The notes under the pieces are model-generated. The model made no database searches. It was not told the DNA's origin and worked only from the letters and a program-made list of their open reading frames with translations. Made by a program: the position numbers and the translations under genes. Positions 33,878-48,800 of a stretch of 64,000 bases of DNA are shown here, piece after piece. Position 1 is the stretch's first letter. The number at the start of each line of letters is the position of its first letter. The stretch covers positions 188,371,888 to 188,435,887 of the forward strand of contig OY986438.1 in assembly GCA_963920525.1 (NCBI GenBank), read 5' to 3'. The DNA is from Dichetophora obliterata. Its lineage: Eukaryota; Arthropoda; Insecta; Diptera; Sciomyzidae.

Positions 33878-36800
33878 GTAAGCATATAAATAGTGCAATC
33901 ACACAAAAATTGATGATCATTTAGGTTTATAATTTAAAAAATTTCATAGATAACATTTCAAGGTTAAAAAAAAGCGTTATATTAAAATTTAATACACATA
34001 AATATATCATATAAAATTGATTTTATATTATTTAAATACAAGTTCTAAATGTTTGATAGTTTAAAACATACTTGATTTTAAATACAAATTCTAGTTGTTT
34101 GATAGTTTATAGTATGTATATAAGATTTTTTTCTAAAATGTCTTATTTAACTAAGAAATTGCTACTGATACAAATTAAGATACTGCCATGAAATGTATCT
34201 AGAAATCGTTTTTGTGCATATACTTAATAAAAGCCGTCATTAGAAAAGTTCGGCATATGCCATTGAAATAAAACAATATTTTATTGTATTTTTCTTATAA
34301 GTCTCTTAGGTTGCAAGCAGAGTGAAAGCCGAAGCGGATAGGCAGGCAGACAGGCACCAGTGCGACAAAAGTTGCTTCATACAGTTTCATATAAATCTGC
34401 TCGAAGTCCACATAGTGACGGCAGGCAGACCAAAGCAGGTACAGGGAGAAAAGTGTTTTGTCCTGGTTTCTCGCAGCTGATTTTGCGTGTTTGTCTAATT
34501 TTTGTTAAAAATTGATGGGCAATTTTTTTTAACGCAAGGAAGAATTAATATTAGATGCATTTAACGTTTATTATTTTTTCGTTGGACGAAACACACTCAC
34601 AAACATAATAAGCATCAGCGCATGTGTAGTATATATTATGATAAACACACAAAAACAGCACCATGCAAACACAACATAGCTACGGGTGTGAAGATTGTTT
34701 TTGTTCTTGTGCATCTATGTTGTTGCTGTTATTGGTGATAAATTTTGAATAACTGAAACAACGAAAATTATATGTTGATGAAATTACCAATTATTTGACA
34801 TGTAAAACAGATGAAAAATAATCCTTTTAATGCGTTGTTGTTCGCATTTAATACACATTTTGTGGAATCAGAACTCAAAGGACTGTTTTGATTTTGTTTT
34901 CATCATCTTTTGAGTGAAAAAAGAATGAAAACAAAAAAACAGCAACAACAGAATAAATTCGTCGAAATACACATACAAACAACAGCAGCGGCTGAGTCGG
35001 CGCACATGATAGAGTGAAAGTTGACAAATTCGTGCAATTTACTCTTATTTTTTTGGTTTTTCAATAAGCACAACGTCACTGATTGACATGAAGTCAGTAA
35101 AAGCAAAATAGAAAATTTTGTTTCTCAATTCTTGCGAAATTTGAGTCCTTTGTTAGACAAATTATACACAAATTTGCCAAAGAAAGCAAAAATTTTGGTC
35201 TGAAAATGGATGTTGACATAGAAGCTCTAATAGGTGAAGTTTGTGCGCGCCCAGCGTTGTGGCAACAAAAGCTACCACAACCGTATCATAGTAGAAAAAC
35301 TATGGGAAAGCATTGCTAAAATTATGAAAATACCAAGTAAGTTTGTTTCCTATTATTATAATAATATTATAAAAAAATATTTTGACAAAATCGAGAAAAT
35401 TGTATAAAAACATGCTGAAGGTTATCAGTGAATCCACGTTAAATGTTTTTTCGTGGAGAAGCATTCATAACAAAAGAAATGCGAAAAAAATCAAAACAAT
35501 AACAAACTATGTCGCACTGATCTGATCTGCTTCTCGCATTCACTCTGCGGTGGTAATTTGTGGAGCGGGTTGCTGTCTGCGCCTGCATGCCTGCTTCAGC
35601 GCTTACTATTCGGGCAGCCTTAGGTTTCAAACAGAGTGAACGCCGAAGCGGACAGGCAGGCAGACAGGCGCAGACAAACTATGTGAACAAGCAAGACAAC
35701 AGTTATTTCTATCTCGTTTCCTTGCATGTTACTGCCTGCGCCTGTCTGCCTGCCTGTCGGTATCGGCGTGCACTCTGTCCGCAACCTTACCCTCATTCAG
35801 GTCAAGAAATAAAAACCGATTAATTTTAGTACAAAGTTTAAATAATTTAATTTAAATTGACGTCAGTTACGAATTCTTTGGAAAGATTCGTTAGAACAAT
35901 TAATTGTTCTAACTTTGACCTTAAGCTCAATAAACTATTTTAAACTATCAAACAACTAGAATTTGTATTTAAAATCAAGTATGATTTAACTTATCAAACA
36001 TTTAGAATTTGTATTAAAATCACATAAAATCAACATAGTAAATTACTGTGGTTTGTCTAAAATTTGTTACTTTGCTAGTTAGTGCTATGAATTCTTAGGC
36101 TAATTGGTCTGTGTTTTTCTTATGCAGCTAATTTTGAAATAGATTTATTTTATACTTTTCCTCCGCAGCAACGCTGATTATTTGTCAGCTTCCTCAGGGA
36201 TATTTATTGAATAAAAATTTAAAATTCACATTAAAAACTGAATTTTCTTTAAGCTAAACAGTATCACATTTGGAAACATTGAACAATAAAAGTATTAAAC
36301 AATTAAAATATCACTATCAGATATCGTCATGTGTACTTAATATTGATATTGCACCAGATTGCACCAATTGACGTATTTAAATGACAAGACTTACAGTAAT
36401 GTTTGTTAAGTTATTAATTTATTTAAACTAGCTTTTGCGAAAATCGCCATTTTGTTTATAGATATAATTTGTTCAAAAATACCTATTTATATTGCAATTT
36501 TAACGTGCACATTTTTTTCAAATAGATGTCAGCGTAGAGCTTATTTGCAAAGTAATAATAAAAAAGCGTGACGTTCATTACATTTTGTTGCACTTAACCA
36601 AATAATGTTAATAAAAATGGAAGTTTAACAAAAGCAAGTTTATTCTTTTACAAAAAATAAAAAGTAAATACAAATAAATATAGGTATCTTTAATTATAAA
36701 GAAATTAAAGATAACATTAAATTAAAATATTAAATAAATACAAGAAGAGTCTGACTTCTTCGTCTTTTAATTAATTTAATTTAACTAAAAGCTTTTTAAT

Positions 36801-39800
36801 CAGAGTCATCGGTATTTATTGGTTTACGGGACTTTATTTGCTTGTTTTTAAGCCTACTTTACTTAGTTTTCCGGACACATATCTTTTTGTATAGAACTAG
36901 TACGAGAGAGCAAAATAGGTGAATGTGGTTACACTTCGTACACTTTTTACATTTCTGTTCTTAATTTTTTTAATGAACTGACTGAATTATCTTGTTCTCA
37001 GCTTTTAAAATTTTATTAAATAAAAAAAAAATATGTGCATGTAAAAAATTCACCAAAAAGGACATGAAAATAAAATTGCAGTCACGATTGTTTTTAAAAT
37101 TTTTCCAAGGATGCAGTTTTTTGTCTAGAGTAATTACAAACATTTTGGTGCTTAAAATCGTCCTCGTATACAATTTTAATAGTTCGTCAATATGTTTCGT
37201 ACAATTGTTTTTGTACGTTCTTACGCGTACGAATATGCCCCTCTTAATACGGTCCGAATTTACCCCATGCTCTACACAAAATTAAATTACAATTTATTAA
37301 TTTATTAGAAATATTAGTTTTTTAAAAACTAAACAAATAATGTTAACATGAATTCATGTGCACTATTTTATTAAAAACATAAAAATTCTACTTGCAATGC
37401 GATCGTAAACTTCAGTGCAAAAAATTACTCATGGAGCGCGAAAACATGTTGCGTCTTGTCAGTTTACACAGAGTGACGTGAATGGTCAAATGTTCGTCAA
37501 GAAACATGTGGGCCGGCATGTCAATTCACACAAGCAAATGCGTCTTTGTGAGTTGTTTAGTTTTCCTGTTATACTAATTTTACGTATGTGCCCCATGTAC
37601 GAAGGGTGACCACTTCCCCTAATATGATTGAAAACAAATGCGTAAATAGTTTTAGGGGTCTGAGAAATATGTTTTGTTGTTAAATATTCTTCAGTGATCA
37701 CTCTCATTTTTTGTTGGTTATTTTGAGTTGAAAGAGAGTTTGTATGCTACTCACGAATCTACTAATTTTAGGTATAGTTTCTGACTAAAACGCAGTATCT
37801 AAATAAATAGAGCTAAAAATGCCATATCAGGATTCAGAAAGTGCATTCTCCCCCATTTTTTTTGTTGCTTATTGTATAGTCGATTTCTTGTGCAGTCATA
37901 AAATAAAATTTGCCTCATTTAAAATATTTTCTTAATATTAATTTACATAAAATATATACAATCATTTCGACAAAATGCAGTTTGACTCTTTTTATCGGTA
38001 AAGTGGTTTTAAATATATTTTGATTAGAAATAACATTTGTCTTGTTTCATGCTTGACTTTGTGTATTATTCTAGATACTTATACTGCACTAAATTTAATT
38101 ATTCGTATGCATTAAATTTTATAATTATTTGACCACTTGTCTATGAAATATTGAATTTTTATTGTAAGGGGTTTTTCTTCCAATTTCATAAAATGAATCA
38201 CACAAATGTTTTCATGAAAAAAATCTTTTAATATTTTAATTTACAAATACATTGTTTAAATATGTGCTTTAAAGGCCTTAAGCATAAACTTCCATTTTCT
38301 TATATCGTTTTTAAGGCAGTGACTGAGTTTAATTTGTATTAACTCCGCTCCTGTAAAGAGCCAAAGCACGAACTTCTGTTGAAAGCTCTGCAGTAGAGTG
38401 TGCGCATTTGGCACAGCAAAGCATTTTAACGGCCAACAACGACAACAAAAGCTTTTTTGCTTGTTTGTTTTTGTCAGCAAAAGCGAAAGCAAAAGCTAAA
38501 AAAGCTTTGTTTTGTTTACAGTGTGTTAGGAAAAAAAAATTGACCCGTCTTAACCCCACATTTCTTATTTTAGACCTTATTTTAGCTTAGCTCTTGATTT
38601 CATTGCAGGATTGGCAGAGCGAAGAATTACTATGCTGACATAATGGCCAAAATAAATGGGTTCGTATACAAATTTTTTTTTTATATTATATCTACTCATT
38701 TCACATTATTATTACCAATCAAATTTGTTGATGTTTGTGTTTGACAATCATAAAAAACGATGAAATCTCAAGTTTGTAATGCATATTTCAAAAAGTAACA
38801 ATGGAGAGAATAAAAAACTAAGTTTTTGTAGGTCTTAGATCATTTCAAAACTGAAACATGAAAAAATTCCATATGTTATGGCTACACGAATTGAAAAACT
38901 TCATATCTGAAATTCCCTATTTTTTTTTTTAAAAATTTTTACTAAAAATTACAAAACAAAATAATGTTGTATGTCGGCCCTAAGTTATTACCCTGAGCTT
39001 ACCGGTGTACTCTAAAATGTTAAAATTAGGAATTTTTGGAAAAACAAAACAAGTGAAATCAACACTTTCGCTAAACGCACAGTGGGAATAAAAGGGTGTC
39101 GAGAAAGAGAGAGCAAACTGAAAGGTTGTCTATGTATTTATGGAAAGGTAAATAAAATATGTTGTGAAAATGGGCGTGGTCGGATCAATACCACGGCCAC
39201 CTTCTATTCAAAGTGAAAGGTTTTCCTCATTTTTTACCATCTTTTTTGTTAAAATTTATAGTTTTTTTTTGTATTTCTACGGTTCATAGAAAATGATTGA
39301 GGTTGGACCAGAACAACGCCCACTCCCATACATTCAAAGTGAGAAGTTTTTCCTACTTTTCTGTAGGAACACCAAACTTTTCTAACTTATATATAAGAAT
39401 GTTGTGATCAACTCGATCAAAAGCTTTACTGAAATCAGTATAAACAGCATCTATTTGGTGCCCTTTTTCCATTTTGACTAAAACATCTGATACCATAATC
39501 ATGAGATTAGTGGTGGTAGATCGCCCTTTTCGGAACCCGTGTTGCTGCTCATTTAGACGTGGGTTAATGAAACTTGTTAGCTTTTCACAAATAAGTTTTT
39601 CAAAAAGTTTTGGAATGGCTGACAAGATTGCTATGCCTCTATAATTTTCAACTGATCTTTTATCACCATTCTTGTAAATTGGCGTAAGATGGGATGATTT
39701 CCAATATGAAGGAAATGTCCCACAAACCAGTGATTCGTTAAAGATTATGTGTAATGGCAATAGCAGTTGGTCTAAACATCGCACCAAAAAGCTTGTAGGT

Positions 39801-42800
39801 ATTAAGTCTGGTCCTGGTCCCTTTAATATATCCAGTTCTTTTATTGCATTAGAAATCTCTTCCTGGGTTAAATATAAACTATCAACTATAATAGTTGAGC
39901 TAGGAGAAGTTTCAGATAAGGTGGTAGGAAGACAAAAGACCTCCTTAAAGTGATCGGCATACAAGTTGCTTATTTCAAGAGAATTGGACGAAGTGACATT
40001 ACCTTTAAACATAGACGATGGATAGCCGCTAGATTTGCGCTTCATGTTAACAAAGTCAAAGAATTTTCTCGGCTCTTGGACAATTTTTTCTCCGATGATG
40101 TTCGTGTACAACTTGTACGCTTCTTCTGACTTGATAGAGAACTCTCTTGATAGCTCGTCATATCTAAGCTTCAGTTCATCGCTTATATTATCAGTGTTTT
40201 TGAGAAGTTTGTAGATTTTATTTCTTTGATTCCTCAAAAATCTGAGATTGTTGTCTAGCCATGGTTCTGTGAGCTTATTCTTTTTCTTTATTATTGGTAC
40301 ATAACTTTCGATAGCGGTAAAAATGTGCTGATAAAATATAGAGACAGCACTGTCTAAATCTAAATTGAATAGAATATGATTCCAATTTAGAGAACTAAGA
40401 TAACATTTTATTCTTTCATAATCGGCGTTGAGGTAATCGTACGCAATGGTGTTATTATAAGACTGGGTAAAGTTGATGTTATTAGCAGAGAAAACAACTT
40501 TTAAGGCTGTATGATGAACAGTGTTGGTTAATAAATTTTCTGCTCCCATGCATTGACTAACCTTCACTTCTTCATACGAGTTAGTAAAAATTAGGTCCAA
40601 CCATCTGCCATTCTGATTTTGTACAGAAGAGACTTGCTGCAAGTCACTGCCATAAAAGGTGCTAAGTAAGTTGAAGTCTATGGCATTAGAAAGATTTACA
40701 GGAAGAAGAAAGTTGTCGTTTTCGTCGGTGACAAAAGATATATTTGGGCGATTGAAGTCACCAAGAATAACAACTTTATCTTCCTCTTTTAGGGAGGAGG
40801 TAAAGGTGGTCAGTGTTTCACATAGCTCGTTGTATGTTGTTTCACTTGAGCCGGGAGGAATGTAAACGACGCCTATGTACACATTGAGACTTTTACCTGA
40901 ACAAACTCTAATAATTCGGTGATCGAACAGTTTATGGTTAGGTGTGTCTATTAGCTCACTTGAAAGGGAATTGTGAGATGCTACAAGGACACCACCTCCT
41001 CGAGAAAGACCTGTTGAGGAGTAGTCCCGATCCTTCCTGAAGACAGTCCAATTGCTATCAAGAATTTCCTCATTATTAAAGGTTTCGTTTAGCCATGTCT
41101 CAGTGAATACTAGGACATTGAAGTGGCATGATTTAGCGTCAACATAAAGTTTGTTTAATTTGCTTCTCATGCCGCCACAGTTATGGTAGAATATATTTAA
41201 GAAAGAAGAGTTAGGAACGATAATATTGCTGTTGCTCTTTACGAGATTTTTGAAGAAGAGAAACATGTTTAGCTCTGACATGAGCGCCATAGGTTTCCAG
41301 ATCCACCTTGACTTGATCAACCGTTACACCGAGGTGCTCGTGAAAGCGGACAAATAAATTACGCAAGTCTTCAACACCGGTAGGAAGACCTTCTTGCTGA
41401 ATTAGTACTCTAAGATTAGTTTTGGTCTTGCCTTCAATGCATGTTGAATCAGGGGCTTTATACATATAAGCGAGATACAGGCGAACATTGTTATAAACGT
41501 TGTTCTCCCTGAGGCGAGAAAGGGCATATCTGCTCTCAGTGCCTTCGCAAGAGTTTAGTGTCAATTTCACTTTTGGAGGAAGTAGGGGGTCTAAAAATGA
41601 CGTAGGACTACCAGGTTGATTGCAAAGCTCATTTGAAACAGAAGATGGTTTTGGTAAACCACTTCCATTTGAAAATAAAAAACATCTTTTGAAATTTTTA
41701 TAAACCGTAAAGCTCTAAAGTTGCCTCCTTTGGCCATTCAAACTAAAAATAAGTTCAATTTAAATCGATTTATTGAATAAATATCTGAAAATCTACTTTT
41801 TCTTCCATTTTCACTGAAAAAATTTTACAAATTTATCAAGCTGACATTTTGTACAGATGGAAAAACATACGAAATTAGAGACTGTTCTTATTCAAAAATT
41901 TACAGACGCAAATACAAACGACATTTCAAAACCACAGTTTCATATGTTCCACACTATCTGTAGGTAAAAACCATTTGTAATTTTTGACGTGTTATATGTA
42001 TGAAACATATAGTGTAAAGGCACTGTAGGTAAAAGGAAGTGCTCTGCTCTAAAAAATCTAAAAGAATAAATGCATAGGTACATTTTTAAAAGGATGTTTT
42101 ACGCGGAAAAATTTATTAATGAATTTTTTTTACTGGTTACACACAAAAAATATATATTTTACAAAAATTTCAAACATAGGTATTTTTATATTTTTTTTTG
42201 CATTCTGTCAAAAATTTTAAAAACAAAAATATAATAAAACTGATTAGGAACCAATAAAAATTTTAAATTGTAATGTGCAGATCAGATAACTGCACAAGCT
42301 TACTTGAAGTCTATTTCAAGTACTTGCTTAAAATACAAGTTCAAGCTAGCTTGAGCTTGATAATTTTGAATCAAGTATAGCTTGTAATTGAATATAAATA
42401 AGCCCATTACAGCTTGCGACTTGCAAGTATGCTGGCTTACAAGCGAACGGCACGAAGTTTCAAGTAAAGGAAAGTTTGATTCCTTCGGCAAAAAGCTTGA
42501 AAAGCTTAAAATTGAAGGCAAGTATCCAATTAAAGCAAGTATCCAAAAAATTCAATGAGCTTGTGTAGGACAAGCTTAAGCGTATTATGACTTTTAAGGG
42601 TTCTGTGGAATTCGTGGTTGGTAGTTTTAGGGGGTAGATGATTTCGGATCTATGTCAGAATTTAAAATTCAAGATGGCGGATACCCTATATTTTTGGGTA
42701 TTTTTGCGAATTCTTTTAATTTTGAAATTCTGACAACAGATTTGATTTCGAAAAAATGTCACAATTTTAAAATTTAAGATGGAGGTTAGGGTTGCCACCT

Positions 42801-45800
42801 AAATTTTTACCACAGTATTTATAATATATGTGTTTTTAATACCTAATAATATGTATTTTTAAGAGTTTTAAACATTATTTAACAGTGTTAGGGAGTCACT
42901 TATATAGAATCTGAAGTCAGAATTTTAAAATTCAAGATGGTGGACAGGGTTGCCACCTTAAATTTTTGTATTTTTATTCGGAGCTGGCAAAAAAATGGTA
43001 TATCAAAAATGGGTCGCTGAATGCAAATCCGTGGTCAGAATTTCAAAAATATAAAATTTGGAAATAATAGGGCTGCCACCTAATAATATGTCTTTTTAAG
43101 AGTTTTTTAAACATCAATTATCAGTGTTATTGGGTCGCTGATTTCGATTCTAAAGTCAGAATTTTAAAATTAAAGATGGTAGGTAGGGTTGCCACCTAAA
43201 TTTTTTATATTTACGAATTCAGGGCTGGCGCGAACAAATCGGTAGAAATGGGTCGCTAAATCCGAATACGTTGTCAGAACTTCAAAATTTTATAATTTTG
43301 AAATTCTTTGAAATTTTGAAATAATAGAGTTGCCACCTAATAATATGTATTTTTAAGAGTTTTAAACATCATTTATCAGTGTTAGGGGTCGCTGATTTCG
43401 AATCTAAAAGGTCACTTTTTATAAATTCGAAAAAATTGTTTCAGATGAAAAAGACCCCTTAAAGGAAGAATAATGTACTTGCTGCAACACATTTCTTTTT
43501 TAAAGATTTCTACTGATGTTAACCTGTTGAAGGAACAAGTTTAAAGTTACTTTTACCAAGCTTAAATTTGAAAATCAACAGTATTTTTCTTAGCATAACA
43601 AGTTTTTTTTTGTTGTAACGACAAATATTCTAATAAATCCTCTTATTCTAAGTTTTTTTCTCAGTGTAGGGAAAAAGCTACAGTTTTCTTTTAGGCAACT
43701 AACTATTCAAAAAATGTTCTACTAGAATAAAATTTCATTATATTATTGATAATTTTCTTTTGACTAACCGACTTTTGCAATACGCCACACTGGACTACTA
43801 CTACCTTAATGGGAATTTCGTTTAATTGTTTCTTTTTTGTTTTAGCGTGTGCTTCATTAGCAAATACCTGCTCCCATGATCGCTGACAGCATAAGGTAGA
43901 TGTCACCAGTGTCTGAATGGCCATGCCCAAACAAATTTAATTGAAACATGTTAATAGAAGTAGTCCGTTACGTCATGTGATCATTTACCACTGGGTGACA
44001 AAAGTATGAGAATCTTGTTTTTTAATTCGTACTTTGTTTTGTTTTGCAGTGCCAGGTAGCAAATCATTTTTTAGCGACAGTCTGGCGACACTTTGACTAT
44101 CTTATCATGAAGATGGTTTACAAAAAGTCAACCTTATTTGGTTATCTATTGTATTGTATTGAAGCTTGATTATTTTGACGAAAAATCTACGACTATTTGT
44201 GAGTTATTTTGCGTTGTCGAGCTGATTATCAGCGAGATAATAATAGTGCTTTAATAACACAAGCTATGTTTTTTAAGACCGGAAGATACTTTGCCATCTA
44301 TATCAAAGATGATTTATGTTTCAACATTTTAAATAATAAGCAATTTTAATATCTAAACCTGAAGTGTGAATTTTGTGAGCCAACTCGCTTAACTCAGCGA
44401 TAGCGCTTATTTTACTATTTAAAAATAAAGTATCACTATTGCTTCAGAGCGTGCTTTTTTATTATCTATGATCTATGCTTATTTACACAATTTGTTTTCT
44501 TGTAGGATTGGCCAACCACGTGACTATTATGAGGATATTATGTCCAAAATAAATGGGTAATCATATACATTATCTGCTTTAAGCTTCTAACGTTACAGCG
44601 TTTTTTAACTGCTTATTTCATCTTCTGTTCGGCTGTTTTAGTGTACTTTTACCTGGAGGCGCCACGTTTTTTAATCAATCTGATGGTTATGCCGATGCTG
44701 GCAATTATGTTTATGAGATTGCTGTGGATATGAATAAACGTGGCATTTATATGCCAGTCTGGGGCACTTGTTTGGGTTTGGAGCTGTTAGTCTATCTAAC
44801 GACAAATGGCATGGATCCACGCACACGTTGTGCATCATCACAACAGGCTTTGCCATTAGAATTTAAGGAAGGTGAGTACGATGACTATAGGCTCAAATAA
44901 CTGTTTGTAGCTTGAGTTGTTATTTTTTCTTAATCTTTGCAACCATCCTCCTTTCGTTCCCCAATTAAATTTTCTTTTCAATTTTTCATTGAAGGCTACA
45001 AAACAAGTCGCCTTTTTAAAAATGCTAGCGATGAGATTATAAATATTTTCAAAAATCATGCGGTGACTGCAAATTTCCATATGTATTGCTTTACGGAAGA
45101 GGTAAGAGAATATGATATCAAAGATTGAGTTTTACATACTATATGAAATCAAAATTAAAAAAAATCTGAAAAATCGAAAAAAAGTAGAGTAGTGAAAAAA
45201 TTCGTTATGACTTTTAAGCTTATACATCGTTTAAACCTTACCATTTCCAATTAAAATTTAAAAAAGATCTATTGAAATTGAAAAATTTAAATTGAAAATA
45301 AAATTAGATTGAATGAAATTCAGAAATTCCATTTGAAATTCAGAAAAGATCAATTAAAGTTTAGAAATTACGTTTAAAATGAGAAACGATATTTTGAAAT
45401 TAGAAAATTGAATTTGAAACTCAGAACAGATCAGTTAATCAGATCAACTAACAAAACGATTATCATGATCAAAAGGTTAAGAAAAGATCAATTCAGCATA
45501 AATTAATTGAAATTAATTTAGAAATGTTTAAAAGAAATTCACAAATTCCATTTAAAATTCAGAAATCCATTTCAAATTCAAAATAAATCAATTAAAATTC
45601 AGAAATTTCAGAAGATAAATTCAAATTCAGAAACTTCATTTGAAATTCATAGAAGATCAATTGATATTTAGTATTTAAATTTAAATTTAGAAATTCCATT
45701 TCAAATTGTAATGGCAATGGCAATGGTAATGGTGATGGCAATGGCAATGGCAATAGCAATGGTAATGGTAATGATAATGGTAATGGCAATAGTAATGGCA

Positions 45801-48800
45801 ATGGCAATGACAATGACAATGGCAATGGCAATGGTAATGGTACTGGTACTGGTAATGGTAATGGTAATAGTAATGGTAATGGTAATGGTAATGGTAATGG
45901 TAATGGTAATGGTAATGGTAATGGTAATGGTAATGGTAATGGTAATGGTAATGGTAATGGTAATGGTAATGGTAATGGTAATAGTAATGGTAATGGTAAT
46001 GGTAATGGTAATGGTAATGGTAATGCTAATGGTAATGGTAATGGTAATGGTAATGGTTATGGTAATGGTAATGGCAATGGCAATGTCAATGGCAATGGCA
46101 ATGGCAATGGTAATGGTAATAGTAATAGTAATGGCAATGGCAATGTCAATGGCAATGGCAATGGTAATGACAATGGTACTGGTAATGGTAATAGTAATGG
46201 TAATGGTAATGATAATGGTATTTTCTCTGAATTTGAATTGATCTAGTTTGAATTTCAGTTCATCTTTTCTCAATTTCAATTGACCGTTTTGAATTTAAAT
46301 TTATCTTTTCTGATCTTCAAGTTATTTATTCTGAATTTCAAATAGAATTTCTGAATTTCAATGTAGCTTTTCTGAATTTCAAATAAAGTTTTAGTTGATA
46401 TTTTCTATATTTTAACCTGGTAATGGAAGAAAACATTAAAGAACGGTTCGTTTGTGATCTGTAGCTCGTTTCTACAAATCATTCGAGAAGTACTCGAATG
46501 AAAGTGACGTTAGTCATTCTCGAACGGTCGAACTCGTTCGGCAGAGTATTATTAGTGTTTCTGCAACTTGAAAAACTCATAATTACTTTTATTTTAATAA
46601 AAAAGGAAATAAATTTACCTATTTTATTGCTTTAAAAATTGCTTAAACCAATTGAAATTGCCAAAGACCAAGTGAGAATGAATTAAAAGATTGAAAGATT
46701 CGATTCACCACACTTGCAGAAACAGAGCAGACGACAATAACGTCATCGTGACGTCAGTTCGAGAAAAGCTTATGAGAAAATCATTCGAGAAGAGTTATAG
46801 AAACGAGCTACTGTTCTGTATTTTTTAAGAGTGAAAACTTTATTTCACTTCATTCGTATATCGCTCTTCGATTCAATAACTAAGGCTATCCCTAGCAGGC
46901 CGAAGAGAGAGAGAGCGAAACGGAATGATGGTATTGTGTGAAACGAGTACAAAATATTATTTGCTTTTTTGTGGTTTTTGCTCGCGGTCATTAACCATGG
47001 TTTAAGAAATCAAGGTGTTAGTGACGTCTAAATATTCTCTAAAGATGGCAAACTTTCGAATGAGTGAAGGAGACAGAAAAGTTAATTCTGTATGGTTTGA
47101 CAACTTAAGAGTTGGATTTTTACAACAAAAATCAAAATTTGCTATCACCTTGACTTCTTACACTTTGGGTTTAAACAAAAACCAAAACTGTAACAAATGT
47201 ACTCTGATTCAGCGATTGTTGCTGCTGCAACGACGTCAAAATGAAAATTATGCAGAACGAAAGCATCACTTTTATCCAACTTAAATGCATAAGAATTAAT
47301 TTTTGTAACAATAGAATCGAAACAACCTGCAAAACAACTGCAGCAACGATCGCTACACTTAGTATGGTTTTGGTTTATGATCATGATCACAAACATGAGC
47401 AAATAATGATTGTGCTCGTGAGACACAACATTACCAATCTATTCCGACCTCTCTCTTCTGCGCGCTGGTGGTAGTGCTTGTGTTTGAATTGAAGAACCAC
47501 ACACGGAATAGAAAGAGAAAGAGTTTGAGCTTTTGTAGCGCTATGTATACGGTACGGTTTTTTATTTCCCAATTGTAACTAATATTTTTTAATTATGTTT
47601 GGAAATGGTGTAATGAGCTCATAGCTTAAGAGAGTTTTCAAGTTATTTTTACTATTTGTCTTAATAGCAGTCAAAAATCTCACAAATCAATAAGATCTAT
47701 GGTGAAATTTTGAAAGGAACATTATGATAGAATATTTCGAAACTCTACGAAAAGCTTTAAGGGTGTCAATGTTTTTCAATATTTTTCAAATGTGTCATAA
47801 CAGATCCATACAAAATGGCGCTTCGGTCTTAAAATATTTCAATTATTTATTTATTTATTTAAGTCAAAGAATAACTAATTCCATACTGACAATTTATAAC
47901 TTAAAAATATACTAAATCTAATAGTAAATGTTGTTAAGATACTTTTTAATGATATATTTAAGAAAAAAAAATCTAACGCAAAATAATTGGGGATTAAGTT
48001 TATTTTAGTGAGAGCTCTCGAAATGGGGCATTTAATGCATAGTTAGTTTTTGTTGATACTTATAAAGAACGGTAAAAAATTTCTCAAATTTCTGATAGGT
48101 ACATTGAAATGTATTAACTGCAAAAGTGCAGGAGAATCTATTGAACCACTAACAATATCATATATCAATAATAATGACAATATGGTACCTCTACATTGTA
48201 GCGTTTTTAGATTTAAAAGTTTACAACGATTAAAGTACGAGTGATTAGCATCATACAGATTTAATTGACGAACTGCAAAGCGAGTAAATCTCTTTTGAAT
48301 GTGCTCCAAGCAATGTATATGTGTTGAATAATAAGGTCTCCAGATAACAATAGCATACTCTAATTTTGAACGAACAAAAGAAGAATATAATAAATTCAGA
48401 GTAAATAGATCAGAGAAATCAGAACTATTACGCATTAAAAAGCTAACACAGAGTAAGATTTAGATATAATATAGTTAAGATGGCTGCAATCGCGTCGGAA
48501 GCGAATTTCATCTGGGGGGGCAGTACAAATGGTGGTGCAAAAAAAGTTCACCAAAATTTCTTCACATGAAACATGAAGAAGAGAGAAAGAAGAGGAAAAT
48601 ATATAATACAAAAATATTATTGTTGTAAAAAAACTGATATTTTGAATAACTTTTCCTTTTAAATTGTTTATCTAGCTAAAAAAGTGGGAGGGCAACTGCC
48701 CACCTTTTCCCCCCACTTCCGACGCCAATGGATGGCTGAAAAAAGTGAATTTAGAATCAAATATTACACTAAGATCAGTAATTTCATCAACATTTTTTAA

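Noticed and set aside
39353..41320. Independent, 3'-truncated LINE insertion
   Set aside because: Everything beyond the LINE on its 5' side also matches the first copy, so it is part of the long duplication.
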